Part shown: one piece after another, positions 44,550 to 53,377 of the stretch | How the letters are laid out: each line of letters starts with the position of its first letter | Numbering within the stretch: the stretch's first letter is position 1 | Source of the DNA: Microcoleus sp036705565 | GTDB taxonomy: Bacteria; Cyanobacteriota; Cyanobacteriia; Cyanobacteriales; Microcoleaceae | Reading direction: 5' to 3' (one strand) | Assembly: GCA_036705565.1 (NCBI GenBank) | Contig: JAUBUY010000018.1 | Length of the DNA stretch: 64,000 nt | Made by a program: the position numbers and the translations under genes | The notes under the pieces: model-generated | Told to the model about the DNA's origin: nothing | The model's input: only the letters and a program-made list of their open reading frames with translations | Database searches by the model: none

Positions 44550-44996
44550 ATGAGATTGCAAGACGCCCGACCCAAAGCAGGCTCCCAAAAGCGCCCCCGA
44601 CGCTTGGGCAGAGGTATTTCTGCCGGTCAAGGCGCGAGCTCCGGCAAAGGGATGCGCGGTCAAAAATCTAGAGCCGGTAGCGGCACTAGACCCGGTTTTG
44701 AAGGAGGTCAAAATCCTCTCTACCGCCGTCTCCCCAAGTTGAAAAGCTTCCCTCTAGTGAACCGGAAAGAGTACACTACCATTAATGTAAGTAAATTAGC
44801 ATCGCTGCCAGCAAACACCGAAGTTACTCTCACCTCTCTGATCCAAGCAAAAATTGTCACCACAGACGACGGGCCGCTGAAAATCTTAGGAGATGGCGAA
44901 CTGAATGTACCTTTGCAAGTGCGCGCCTCGGCTTTTACCGCAGGTGCTCGCACCAAAATTGAAGCTGCAGGCGGAAGTTGCGAATTAGTTGCGTGA
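44550..44996 (+). CDS. rplO: 50S ribosomal protein L15
   Basis: A 148-residue L15: RLGRGISAGQGASSGKGMRG and RPGFEGGQNPLYRRLPK. The frame is open to 44436 through CCAATTA repeats, but ATG 44550 gives the family start MRLQDARPKAGS. Confidence 0.96.
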   Translation: MRLQDARPKAGSQKRPRRLGRGISAGQGASSGKGMRGQKSRAGSGTRPGFEGGQNPLYRRLPKLKSFPLVNRKEYTTINVSKLASLPANTEVTLTSLIQAKIVTTDDGPLKILGDGELNVPLQVRASAFTAGARTKIEAAGGSCELVA

Positions 44997-45098
44997 AGAT
45001 TTGAGGTTTGAGAGTCTGTCCAAATCTCAAATCCTCAAGCTTGCTATCAGAAAATGATTTAGTCGAAAATCCCAAATCTAAAATCCAAAATCGTAACT

Positions 45099-46403
45099 AT
45101 GGACGTTAGTAGAGAGAAAGCGCCAACTGCACAAGAGACGTTCATGCAGATGGCTCAAGCTGCTGGTTTGCGAGGCCGCATCCTCGTAACCGTTGGCTTA
45201 CTGATTTTAGTACGCCTGGGTGTCCACTTGCCAGTCCCCGGCATCGATCGAGTCGCCTTTGCCCAAAACGTCCAAAATAGCCCTTTAATTGGCTTTCTGG
45301 ATTTGTTCTCAGGAGGCGGCTTGTCTGCTTTGGGGATTTTCGCGTTGGGGATTTTGCCCTACATTAATGCTTCAATTATTGTGCAACTTCTAACTGCGGC
45401 TCTGCCAAGCTTAGAAGACTTGCAAAAAAATGAAGGGGAAGCGGGGCGGCGCAAGATTTCTCAAATTACTCGCTACGTTTCATTGGGCTGGGCAATTCTG
45501 CAAAGTATTGGCATTGCGATTTGGGTCAGCCCTTTTGCTCAATCTCCAGCGCCTTTATTCATAGCAGAAACTGCTTTGGCTCTGACAGCCGGCTCAATGT
45601 TTGTGATGTGGATATCGGAAGTGGTGACGGAACGAGGTATCGGGAACGGAGCTTCGTTGTTGATTTTTATCAATATTGTGTCGGTATTGCCACGCTCTTT
45701 GGGACAAACTTTTGAATTGGCTCAAAGTGGGGACACGCAAGTTGTCGGCCGCGTAGTCGTTCTACTGCTGGTCTTTTTGGTGACGATTGTCGGGATTGTT
45801 TTTGTTCAGGAAGGTACTCGCCGCATTCCGATTATCTCTGCCCGGCGCCAAGTCGGCCGCAAAGTTTATCGGGAGAGCCGGAGTTATCTGCCCCTGCGCT
45901 TGAATCAAGGCGGAGTGATGCCGATTATTTTTGCATCTTCGGTGTTGATTGTGCCTTCTTTCCTCGCTCAGTCTCTCAATAACCCGTTTTTGGTTCAAGT
46001 TGCTAATGTTTTGAGTCCGAACGGCCCAGCCCCTTGGGCTTACGCGCTGTTTTATCTGACTTTGATTCTATTCTTCAGCTATTTCTACGCTTCGTTGATT
46101 GTCAACCCCGTAGATATGTCTCAGAACTTGAAAAAAATGGGCGCTAGCATTCCGGGAATTCGTCCGGGTCAGAAAACGAGTGATTATGTGGAGAAGGTTT
46201 TGAACCGTTTGACTTTCTTGGGAGCGATTTTTCTCGGTCTGGTGGCCATTGTACCAACTGCTGTAGAAAGCGCGATCGGAGTGCAAACTTTTAGAGGTTT
46301 TGGCGCAACTTCCCTACTGATTCTAGTAGGTGTCGCGATCGAAACTGCTAAGCAAATTCAAACTTACGTCATCTCCCAGAGATATGAAGGAATGGTGAAG
46401 TAA
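45099..46403 (+). CDS. secY: Protein translocase subunit SecY
   Basis: A 434-residue, ten-helix channel subunit of the SecYEG translocon in plasma and thylakoid membranes. LGVHLPVPGID, ALGILPYINASIIVQLL and GIRPGQKTSDYV are diagnostic. adk begins five bases later. Confidence 0.97.
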   Translation: MDVSREKAPTAQETFMQMAQAAGLRGRILVTVGLLILVRLGVHLPVPGIDRVAFAQNVQNSPLIGFLDLFSGGGLSALGIFALGILPYINASIIVQLLTAALPSLEDLQKNEGEAGRRKISQITRYVSLGWAILQSIGIAIWVSPFAQSPAPLFIAETALALTAGSMFVMWISEVVTERGIGNGASLLIFINIVSVLPRSLGQTFELAQSGDTQVVGRVVVLLLVFLVTIVGIVFVQEGTRRIPIISARRQVGRKVYRESRSYLPLRLNQGGVMPIIFASSVLIVPSFLAQSLNNPFLVQVANVLSPNGPAPWAYALFYLTLILFFSYFYASLIVNPVDMSQNLKKMGASIPGIRPGQKTSDYVEKVLNRLTFLGAIFLGLVAIVPTAVESAIGVQTFRGFGATSLLILVGVAIETAKQIQTYVISQRYEGMVK

Positions 46404-46408
46404 TCGTA

Positions 46409-46993
46409 ATGCAATTTATTTTCATGGGGCCTCCAGGGGCGGGAAAGGGAACTCAGGCTCAGATATTAGGCGCTCTCTGGAAAATACCCCACATTTCTAC
46501 CGGCGAAATCCTGCGCGCCTGCGTGGTGGCGAAAACTGCCTTGGGTCTAAAGGCGCAAGCCTACATGGACAGGGGTGAGTTGGTTCCCGACCAATTGCTG
46601 ATGGATATCGTGCAGGAACGCTTGAATGAACCGGACGCTAATGCGGGCTGGATTCTCGACGGCTTTCCCCGCACTGTTACCCAGGCAACTTTTTTAGACA
46701 AACTGCTGCACGAGCTTAGCGGTGCCGAGGGGAGTACATCGAACCCAAAATGTGGTCTCAAAGCTGTTAATCTCGACGTTCCTGACGACATTTTGGTGTC
46801 TCGCCTGCTGTCGCGGGGCCGGCAGGATGACAATGAGGAGACGATCCGCCGTCGGTTGCAAGTTTATCGCGAGCAAACTGAGCCTTTGATTGATTTTTAC
46901 AGCGGCCGTCAACAGTTAGTTGCGGTTGATGGCGATCGAGCAATGGAATTAGTCACCGCAGAACTGCAACAATCTCTCTCGATCGACTCTTGA
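46409..46993 (+). CDS. adk: Adenylate kinase
   Basis: A 194-residue enzyme that equilibrates ATP, AMP and ADP. P-loop GPPGAGKGT at 7-15, ISTGEILR and DGFPRT motifs are intact, and the large LID domain is absent, the short form typical of cyanobacteria. Translationally linked to secY. Confidence 0.96.
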   Translation: MQFIFMGPPGAGKGTQAQILGALWKIPHISTGEILRACVVAKTALGLKAQAYMDRGELVPDQLLMDIVQERLNEPDANAGWILDGFPRTVTQATFLDKLLHELSGAEGSTSNPKCGLKAVNLDVPDDILVSRLLSRGRQDDNEETIRRRLQVYREQTEPLIDFYSGRQQLVAVDGDRAMELVTAELQQSLSIDS

Positions 46994-47286
46994 ACCCTCT
47001 CAATACAGCTTGTTACTCACAAGCTTTTGCTAAGATATGTTAACTAGGAGCTTTTTGTGCTATCAGGTTTTGTGAGGGTTGCTAGAGACCGGATTGAACT
47101 CGATACTAATTGCCACAACTTTACTCAAGTAAAGCTAAAACAAGCGGTTGGTTGAGTATTAAAGTCGATCGAGGCGCCCTAATTATTGCCCCCCGTTCCC
47201 GTTGGACTCCTACCAGTAAATAGGTTTTGAGGCTCACGCCGGGACACTCCTAGTTAATCAAATGTAGAGTTGAGGTAAATACCAAA
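46994..47286. other. adk-infA spacer, no gene recognised
   Basis: About 290 bases. No tRNA-like or strong terminator structure was seen. GTTGAGGT about 10 bases before the infA start is the probable ribosome site. Confidence 0.45.
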
Positions 47287-47511
47287 TTGTCTAAGCAAGA
47301 TTTAATTGAAATGGAAGGGACAGTGACGGAATCCCTGCCCAATGCGATGTTTCGCGTTGACCTAGATAATGGGTTTAACGTGCTGGCTCACATTTCCGGC
47401 AAGATCCGCCGCAACTACATCAAAATTCTGCCTGGCGATCGCGTCAAAGTCGAATTGACTCCCTATGACTTGACCAAAGGCAGGATTACATATCGCCTTC
47501 GGAAAAAATAG
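47287..47511 (+). CDS. infA: Translation initiation factor IF-1
   Basis: A 74-residue OB-fold protein starting at [45 protein letters not shown] is needed because no ATG/GTG precedes the conserved N terminus in frame. Confidence 0.95.
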
Positions 47512-47562
47512 GCTTAGATAAAACTTTCTAAAAACTAATTCTAAGTTTAATTTAGAGAGAAT

Positions 47563-47593
47563 TTGGTAAAAAGCTTCAAATTTATGCTATAAT
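47563..47593 (+). promoter_or_regulatory. Sigma-70-type promoter before rpmJ
   Basis: TTGGTA (47563-47568) and a consensus TATAAT (47588-47593) with TGC ahead of it, 19 bases apart. It would start an internal transcript for rpmJ-rpsM-rpsK-rpoA with a leader of about 280 bases. Confidence 0.55.
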
Positions 47594-47879
47594 GCTACGT
47601 TTGTAGTGTTGCCGAGAAGGGCGTCAACAACCTACCGGTGTATCGGGTTAAGTCATTGTTACACCGTAAAAACATCGCTCGCCACCACTCTGGCGCAGGC
47701 GAACTTTACCCAGCAATGGGAGTGGGTGCAAGCGGGCTCCTTCATGAAACAACCCGCACTTTATACAATTTAATCGAGGAGAGGTCTACACCTTGCCCAG
47801 CCTCTCCTCCCACCGCTCTACGGGCAGTCCCAGCGTGCCTGTTCTCCGCTAGAGCGGGGTTCTCCAGGCAGGAAGAAAG
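47594..47879. other. Long leader before rpmJ
   Basis: About 285 bases rich in potential stems (for example GCTCTACGGGCAG and CTCCGCTAGAGCGG at about 47815-47858). An ORF here ends in the leader and lacks family features. A structured regulatory leader is possible but not shown. Confidence 0.35.
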
Positions 47880-47993
47880 ATGAAAGTTCGAGCATCTGTC
47901 AAAAAAATTTGTGAGAAATGTCGCGTCATCCGCCGTCGCGGTCGAGTGATGGTGATATGCACTAACCCGAAACACAAACAACGCCAAGGTTAG
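47880..47993 (+). CDS. rpmJ: 50S ribosomal protein L36
   Basis: A 37-residue L36 (too short for many gene callers): MKVRASVKKICEKCRVIRRR then CTNPKHKQRQG. All four zinc-ribbon ligands (Cys11, Cys14, Cys27, His32) are present. GGAAGAAAG precedes the ATG. Confidence 0.97.
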   Translation: MKVRASVKKICEKCRVIRRRGRVMVICTNPKHKQRQG

Positions 47994-48076
47994 AAAAAAA
48001 GAAGATTGGGCACTGCACGCAGGTGCATCCTAATTGAACATTGTAGCCAAACAGGAAAACTAGGGAGAGAAAAAGT

Positions 48077-48460
48077 GTGGCACGGATTGCCGGGGTAGAC
48101 CTTCCACGCGATAAGCGCGTCGAAATAGGTCTGACATACATTTACGGAATAGGCTTGTCGCGAGCCCAAAAAATTATCGCTGCAACAGGCGTAAATCCTG
48201 ACACTCGCGTCAAGGATTTAACAGAGGCCGACGTGACAGCTCTGCGGGCTCATGTAGAAACAACATACCAAATCGAAGGAGACCTCCGGCGCTGGGAGTC
48301 AATGAACATCAAGCGCCTGATGGACATCGGAACTTATCGCGGTCGGCGTCACCGTTTGGGTCTGCCGGTGCGGGGACAACGAACCCGTACCAACGCCAGA
48401 ACCCGTCGTGGCGTCCGCCGAACAGTTGCGGGCAAGAAAAAGGCACCTTCCAAGAAGTAA
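48077..48460 (+). CDS. rpsM: 30S ribosomal protein S13
   Basis: A 127-residue S13 starting at GTG behind AGGGAGAG: ARIAGVDLPRDKRVEIGLTY and RGQRTRTNARTRRG. It contacts the P-site tRNA. Confidence 0.97.
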   Translation: MARIAGVDLPRDKRVEIGLTYIYGIGLSRAQKIIAATGVNPDTRVKDLTEADVTALRAHVETTYQIEGDLRRWESMNIKRLMDIGTYRGRRHRLGLPVRGQRTRTNARTRRGVRRTVAGKKKAPSKK

Positions 48461-48544
48461 CATCTTTTTGGGAAAAATACGCTGGGGGCTGCTGGCTCCT
48501 AGCGCTTCGGGACATTAGTTGAGAGAAACGTTAAAGAGACTAAT

Positions 48545-48943
48545 ATGGCGCGACCACAAACAGGCAAGAAATCTGGTGCAAAAAAGCAGAAACGGAATGT
48601 ACCCAATGGGGTAGGCTACATCCAGTCTACCTTTAACAACACGATTGTAACTATTACCGACCTCAACGGCGAAGTGATATCCTGGGCATCTGCAGGTTCC
48701 AGCGGTTTTAAAGGAGCTAAAAAGGGAACTCCCTTTGCCGCTCAAACAGCAGCAGAAAGTGCTGCCCGCAGAGCCAACGACCAAGGAATGCGCCAAATAG
48801 AAGTAATGGTGAGCGGGCCTGGAGCAGGTAGAGAAACTGCAATCCGGGCGCTGCAAGGGGCGGGACTGGAAATCACCCTGATTAGAGATGTTACCCCAAT
48901 TCCTCACAACGGCTGTCGCCCTCCCAAGCGGCGTAGAGTCTAA
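48545..48943 (+). CDS. rpsK: 30S ribosomal protein S11
   Basis: A 132-residue S11: NGVGYIQSTFNNTIVTITDL and the C-terminal IRDVTPIPHNGCRPPKRRRV. Confidence 0.97.
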   Translation: MARPQTGKKSGAKKQKRNVPNGVGYIQSTFNNTIVTITDLNGEVISWASAGSSGFKGAKKGTPFAAQTAAESAARRANDQGMRQIEVMVSGPGAGRETAIRALQGAGLEITLIRDVTPIPHNGCRPPKRRRV

Positions 48944-49117
48944 AACGATTTGAGATTTTAGATTTTAGATTTTGGATAATGGCTAACTGCTTAAAGTCAA
49001 AAACTAATGGTTCTAACTGTTGCCCCGTCCATCCAAAATCCGAAATCCGTTCAGGGGTATGCTCTGCAATCTAAAATCCAAAATCAAAAATCCAAAGTGG
49101 AAAAGGGAGGTCACTCC

Positions 49118-50062
49118 GTGGCGCAGTTTCAAATTGAATGTATAGAGTCTAACACTGACAAAGACCGCAGTCAGTACGGAAAATTTGTCCTGGAACCGCT
49201 CGATCGCGGTCAAGGAACAACTGTTGGGAATGCGCTTCGGCGAGTTCTGCTGTCAAACTTGGAAGGAACAGCAGTAACTTCAGTCCGAATCGCGGGCGTC
49301 AATCACGAGTTTGCCACGATCGAAGGGGTACGTGAGGATGTTCTAGAAATTCTCCTGAACATGAAAGAGGTCGTCCTCAAAACTCATTCTCAGCAGCCCC
49401 AAATCGGCAGGTTGCGGATTGAGGGGCCTGTCACAGTTACGGCAGATCGATTCGATTTGCCCTCTGAGGTGGAATTGATCGATCGTTCCCAGTACATTGC
49501 AACTCTCTCCCCAGGCTCAGTTCTGGAAATGGAATTCAGAATTGAAAAAGGCATCGGATACCGAGCAGTAGACCGCAGTCGCGATGATGGGTCGGCTTTG
49601 GATTTTCTCCAAATTGACGCCATCTTTATGCCGATTCGCAGAGTCAACTACAGCGTTGAAGATGCTAGGGTAGGCGGTACTGTCGAGAAAGACCGGCTGA
49701 TTATGGAAATCTGGACTGATGGCAGCGTTACTCCTCAAGAAGCTTTGAGTCAATCTGCCAACATCCTGGTAGATTTATTTTCACCTCTCAAAGACATCAC
49801 CCAAGATTCTCTCAAACCAGAGTATCCAGGTGAAGCCGATCCTACTAGCCAAATTCCGATCGAAGAATTGCAGTTGTCCGTCCGGGCTTACAACTGTCTC
49901 AAGCGGGCTCAGATCAACTCAGTCGCAGACTTATTGGATTATACCCAAGAAGACTTGCTCGAGATCAAGAACTTCGGGCAGAAGTCTGCTGAAGAAGTGA
50001 TTGAAGCTTTACAAAAACGCTTGGGCATTACCTTGCCACAGGAAAAATCAGCTAAAAGTTAA
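49118..50062 (+). CDS. rpoA: RNA polymerase alpha subunit
   Basis: A 314-residue alpha subunit. The N-terminal dimerisation domain (RRVLLSNLEGTAVTSVRI) and C-terminal helix-hairpin-helix DNA-binding domain (LSVRAYNCLKRAQINSVADL) are both present. GTG 49118 follows an AAGGGAGG ribosome site and gives AQFQIECIESNT; the longer open frame upstream is AAAATCC repeat DNA. Confidence 0.96.
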   Translation: MAQFQIECIESNTDKDRSQYGKFVLEPLDRGQGTTVGNALRRVLLSNLEGTAVTSVRIAGVNHEFATIEGVREDVLEILLNMKEVVLKTHSQQPQIGRLRIEGPVTVTADRFDLPSEVELIDRSQYIATLSPGSVLEMEFRIEKGIGYRAVDRSRDDGSALDFLQIDAIFMPIRRVNYSVEDARVGGTVEKDRLIMEIWTDGSVTPQEALSQSANILVDLFSPLKDITQDSLKPEYPGEADPTSQIPIEELQLSVRAYNCLKRAQINSVADLLDYTQEDLLEIKNFGQKSAEEVIEALQKRLGITLPQEKSAKS

Positions 50063-50156
50063 TCAACGGGTAACGGGTAAAAAAGTTCTGAATTTTAAGT
50101 AGGTGAGTTTTTAAGTTAAAGAAATCACCCCCCTAGATCGCGGACTATCCCGGCAC

Positions 50157-50185
50157 CCAATTACCAATTACCAATTACCAACTGC
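50157..50185. repeat. CCAATTA heptamers before rplQ
   Basis: Four copies end at the rplQ ATG; no Shine-Dalgarno sequence is visible. Confidence 0.88.
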
Positions 50186-50186
50186 C

Positions 50187-50537
50187 ATGCGTCACCGCTG
50201 TCGCGTTCCCCAACTCAGCAAACCGGCTGACCAGCGCCGCGCCCTACTGCGCTCGCTGACCACCGAATTAATCCGCCACGGTAAAATCACTACCACTCTC
50301 GCCCGCGCCAAAGCGCTGCGCTCAGAGGCGGACAGGATGATTACCCTGGCCAAAGATGGCTCCTTAGCCTCTCGCCGCCAAGCTATGGGCTATATCTACG
50401 ATAAACAGTTAGTACACGCCCTGTTTGAGGCTGCCCAAGAACGGTACGGCTCGCGCAACGGCGGCTACACCCGCGTAGTGCGAACTGTCCCCCGTCAAGG
50501 AGACAATTCCGAAATGGCGATCGTTGAACTGGTTTAA
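50187..50537 (+). CDS. rplQ: 50S ribosomal protein L17
   Basis: A 116-residue L17: MRHRCRVPQLSKPADQRRAL and GGYTRVVRTVPRQGDNSEMA. Confidence 0.97.
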   Translation: MRHRCRVPQLSKPADQRRALLRSLTTELIRHGKITTTLARAKALRSEADRMITLAKDGSLASRRQAMGYIYDKQLVHALFEAAQERYGSRNGGYTRVVRTVPRQGDNSEMAIVELV

Positions 50538-50566
50538 TTCAATTTTGGGTTGGAGATTTGTGATTT

Positions 50567-51409
50567 ATGACTGACAATCCAAAATCCCCAATCGAAAATC
50601 CCCAATCGATACAGCGCGTTGCTCTAGTAATCCAATACCTCGGCACTAACTTTCACGGTTGGCAGCGACAGCCGAACCAGCGTACAGTACAAGAAGAAAT
50701 TGAAACAGCAATATCGACTGTTCTGGAACGCCCGGTAACGCTGCACGCTGCTGGGAGAACCGATGCGGGAGTTCACGCCGCTGCTCAAGTAGCGCATTTT
50801 GATGCCCACGGCCCAATTCCGGCTCACCGCTGGGCAAGCGTTCTCAACTCTCGACTGGCAAAAGATATTTTAATTCGAGCTTCGGCAAAGGTGGAACCTA
50901 CCTGGCACGCTCGGTTCTCAGCCAGTTGGCGGCGCTATCGCTACACCCTTTATACAGACCCGACCCCTAATTTGTTTGTGCGTCCTTTTGCTTGGCACTG
51001 CTATCACGCCCCTGTGGATGAATCTTTGATTCAAACAGCTTTGACACCGCTCATCGGGCGGCATCACCTGGCTGCTTTCCACCGCGCGGGTTCTGCCCGC
51101 CCCCATTCCTGGGTGGACGTGCAAGCGGCCGAGTGTCAGCGTTCTGGGCCTCTTATCTATATAGAGGTTCAGGCGAGCGGGTTTCTGTACGGGATGATGC
51201 GGCTGCTGGTGGGGTTGCTGGTGCAGGTGGGTCGCGGGGAAAGGCCGATCGACAATTTCACCGATATCTGGGTCAACGAACGCCGAGAAATGGTAAAATA
51301 TGCCGCTCCCGCTCAAGGTTTGTGCCTGCTGCGGGTTGGCTATTCAGAATTTCCCTTTCCCCCAGAGGTCTGGTACGACACTCAGCCAAAATTAGTCATT
51401 AGTCATTAG
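50567..51409 (+). CDS. truA: tRNA pseudouridine(38-40) synthase
   Basis: A 280-residue TruA that modifies U38-U40 of tRNA anticodon stems. Catalytic Asp66 is in AGRTDAGVHA. The first 15 residues (MTDNPKSPIENPQSI) are encoded by an AATCCCCAATCGAA direct repeat and are not part of the fold; no alternative start exists between them and the conserved RVALVIQYLG. Confidence 0.94.
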   Translation: MTDNPKSPIENPQSIQRVALVIQYLGTNFHGWQRQPNQRTVQEEIETAISTVLERPVTLHAAGRTDAGVHAAAQVAHFDAHGPIPAHRWASVLNSRLAKDILIRASAKVEPTWHARFSASWRRYRYTLYTDPTPNLFVRPFAWHCYHAPVDESLIQTALTPLIGRHHLAAFHRAGSARPHSWVDVQAAECQRSGPLIYIEVQASGFLYGMMRLLVGLLVQVGRGERPIDNFTDIWVNERREMVKYAAPAQGLCLLRVGYSEFPFPPEVWYDTQPKLVISH

Positions 51410-51540
51410 TCATTAGTCATTAGTCATTAGTCATTAGGTAACTACTAATAAAAAACTAAGGACAACTAACAATTAAAAACTGACAACTGACAACTGACAA
51501 CTGACAACTAACAACAGTTAACAGTTAATAGACAACTAAC
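51386..51540. repeat. ATTAGTC and ACAACTG heptamer arrays before rplM
   Basis: Seven or more ATTAGTC copies start inside the last truA codons; ACAACTG copies (about 51480-51510) follow. The rplM ATG sits directly after ACAACAAAC. Confidence 0.92.
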
Positions 51541-51548
51541 AACAAACA

Positions 51549-52004
51549 ATGAACAAAACTTACGTCCCTACTCAAGACTCCCTAGAGCACAAGTGGTACG
51601 TGGTCGATGCCGCCGACCAGCGACTGGGCCGTCTGGCAACTGAAGTTGCCATGTACCTCCGGGGGAAACACAAACCGACTTACACTCCTTCTATGGATAC
51701 CGGCGACTTCGTAATTGTCATCAATGCCGACAAAATCGCTGTTACTGGCAAAAAACGCACCCAGAAAATCTACCGCCGCCATTCTGGAAGACCGGGCGGG
51801 ATGAAAACAGAAACTTTTGCCAAATTGCAAGCACGTTTACCCGAAAGAATTGTCGAAGAAGCTATACGAGGAATGCTGCCTCACACTTCTCTGGGCAGAC
51901 AACTGTTTACTAAACTCAAGGTGTACGCTGGCCCCAACCACCCGCACCAAGCTCAAAAACCAGAAGAATTAATTGTTCACACGATTCCGGGAGGAAATGA
52001 GTAA
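51549..52004 (+). CDS. rplM: 50S ribosomal protein L13
   Basis: A 151-residue L13: WYVVDAADQRLGRLATEVAM and RMLPHTSLGRQ-like GMLPHTSLGRQLFTKLKVYA. The stop overlaps the rpsI start (TAATG). Confidence 0.97.
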   Translation: MNKTYVPTQDSLEHKWYVVDAADQRLGRLATEVAMYLRGKHKPTYTPSMDTGDFVIVINADKIAVTGKKRTQKIYRRHSGRPGGMKTETFAKLQARLPERIVEEAIRGMLPHTSLGRQLFTKLKVYAGPNHPHQAQKPEELIVHTIPGGNE

Positions 52005-52417
52005 TGCAAGCAACAGATACATCGGGTCGCGCTGTGTACTGGGGTACCGGCCGCCGCAAGTGTTCCGTAGCGCGGGTGCGCTTGGTTCCCGGCACTGGCA
52101 TACTGACTGTCAATGGTAAAGAGGGGGATTTGTACCTGCAATTCAATCCTACTTATTTGGCTCTGGCTAAGGCTCCTCTGGAAACTTTGGGTCTGGAAAA
52201 TGAGTACGACATTTTGGTAAAAGTCGAAGGCGGTGGCTTGACAGGTCAGGCTGACTCGATTCGCTTGGGTGTCGCTAGAGCACTTTGTCAATTAGACCCG
52301 GACAACCGCAAGCCTCTGAAGACTGAGGGCTATTTGACTCGCGACCCGCGGGCCAAAGAACGGAAAAAGTACGGTTTGCGGAAAGCTCGCAAAGCTCCTC
52401 AATACTCGAAGCGGTAA
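52004..52417 (+). CDS. rpsI: 30S ribosomal protein S9
   Basis: A 137-residue S9: YWGTGRRKCSVARVRLVPG and the C-terminal KYGLRKARKAPQYSKR whose last arginine reaches the P-site tRNA. Confidence 0.97.
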   Translation: MQATDTSGRAVYWGTGRRKCSVARVRLVPGTGILTVNGKEGDLYLQFNPTYLALAKAPLETLGLENEYDILVKVEGGGLTGQADSIRLGVARALCQLDPDNRKPLKTEGYLTRDPRAKERKKYGLRKARKAPQYSKR

Positions 52418-52429
52418 TCGAGGTTCGGC

Positions 52430-52560
52430 AGCGGATTGTGTAACGGATGTAACGGATGTAATGGAAGTTCGGCAACGGATTTTTTAACGGATGTAACGGA
52501 TGTAACGGAAGTTCGGATTGACGGAAGAAGGAAGAAGGAAGAAGGAAGAAAGAAAAGGCA
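52430..52560. repeat. GGTTCGGCA/AACGGATGT repeats and GGAAGAA array
   Basis: Two tandem units of about 45 bases (CGGCAACGGAT plus AACGGATGT twice plus GGAAGTT) are followed by a GGAAGAA heptamer array (52524-52552). An inverse relative of the first motif lies at about 16570-16615. Confidence 0.8.
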
Positions 52561-52722
52561 AAAATTATCTATCCAGATTTTATCTGCCTTTTTTTGAAGT
52601 TTATTTCCGATTCCTGATTCCTGGTTCCAACAGATATAAGGCAAAATTCTTGCTGTTGTTGGTGTACAAGTCCTGCGGCAGCTAAAATGGTTGTAAAGTC
52701 AAAAATTAGAGAGTAAAAAACA

Positions 52723-53031
52723 ATGGCAAAAGAAGGCATTCACCCTGAGTGGTATCCCGAATCTCAGGTTTATTGCAACGGCGAACTTGTGATGACTGTG
52801 GGATCAACTAGACCAAAGCTTCAAGTTGATGTCTGGTCGGGAAATCATCCTTTCTATACTGGCACTCAGAAGATTATTGATACTGAAGGTCGTGTGGAGC
52901 GCTTTATGCGGAAATACGGCATGACCGAGGTAGAAATGCCGAAGGCAGATGCTTCCTCTGGACCGCTGAAAATGGAAGATCCGAAAGCAGATGCTGCTAA
53001 GGCGGCTGGTAAAGGCAAAAAGAAGAAGTAG
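52723..53031 (+). CDS. rpmE: 50S ribosomal protein L31
   Basis: A 102-residue L31: IHPEWYPESQVYCNGELVMT and SGNHPFYTGTQKIIDTEGRV. It keeps one Cys (YCNG) but lacks the zinc ribbon set, the C-minus form. The last 30 residues are an Ala/Lys-rich extension (about 80 is usual). Confidence 0.95.
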   Translation: MAKEGIHPEWYPESQVYCNGELVMTVGSTRPKLQVDVWSGNHPFYTGTQKIIDTEGRVERFMRKYGMTEVEMPKADASSGPLKMEDPKADAAKAAGKGKKKK

Positions 53032-53090
53032 CCGGATTGTCATTTGTCCGCAGTTTGTTGAGAGTAGTTCTTTCTACTGGCAACTTACCG

Positions 53091-53356
53091 CCCTCGGATT
53101 TTAGATTTTAGATTGAAGACTTCGCTAGGCAGGCAGTTTAGTTCGATCGCGTAGAGTTCGATCGACATTCTATCCTAACTGCTCTTGATTTCTAAAATCT
53201 AAAATCTAAAATCTAAAATCTAAAATCGATCCGCCCTCGGATAGGAGAGTTTAGATTGAAGACTTCGCTATGCAGGCAGTTGAGTTCTATCGAGATTCTA
53301 TCCCGACTGTTCTTCAAATCTAAAATCTAAAATCTAAAATCTAAAATCTAAAATCG
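53091..53356. repeat. Tandem 130-base unit with TCTAAAA arrays before prfA
   Basis: Two diverged copies (about 53091-53225 and 53232-53350) share GCCCTCGGAT, TAGATTGAAGACTTCGCTA, GCAGGCAGTT and TCTATCC, each ending in a TCTAAAA array. Confidence 0.82.
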
Positions 53357-53377
53357 ATTGACAAAGGACAACTGACA

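Noticed and set aside
46994..47286. tRNA or small RNA gene between adk and infA
   Set aside because: No T-loop consensus or cloverleaf could be found by eye here or elsewhere in the window.
49007..49117. N-terminal extension of RpoA
   Set aside because: It is encoded by AAAATCC repeat DNA, while GTG 49118 has a strong ribosome site and the family start.
51386..51540. Possible CRISPR array
   Set aside because: Repeats are 7 nt head-to-tail with no spacers; they are heptamer tandem repeats, and no cas gene is present in the window.
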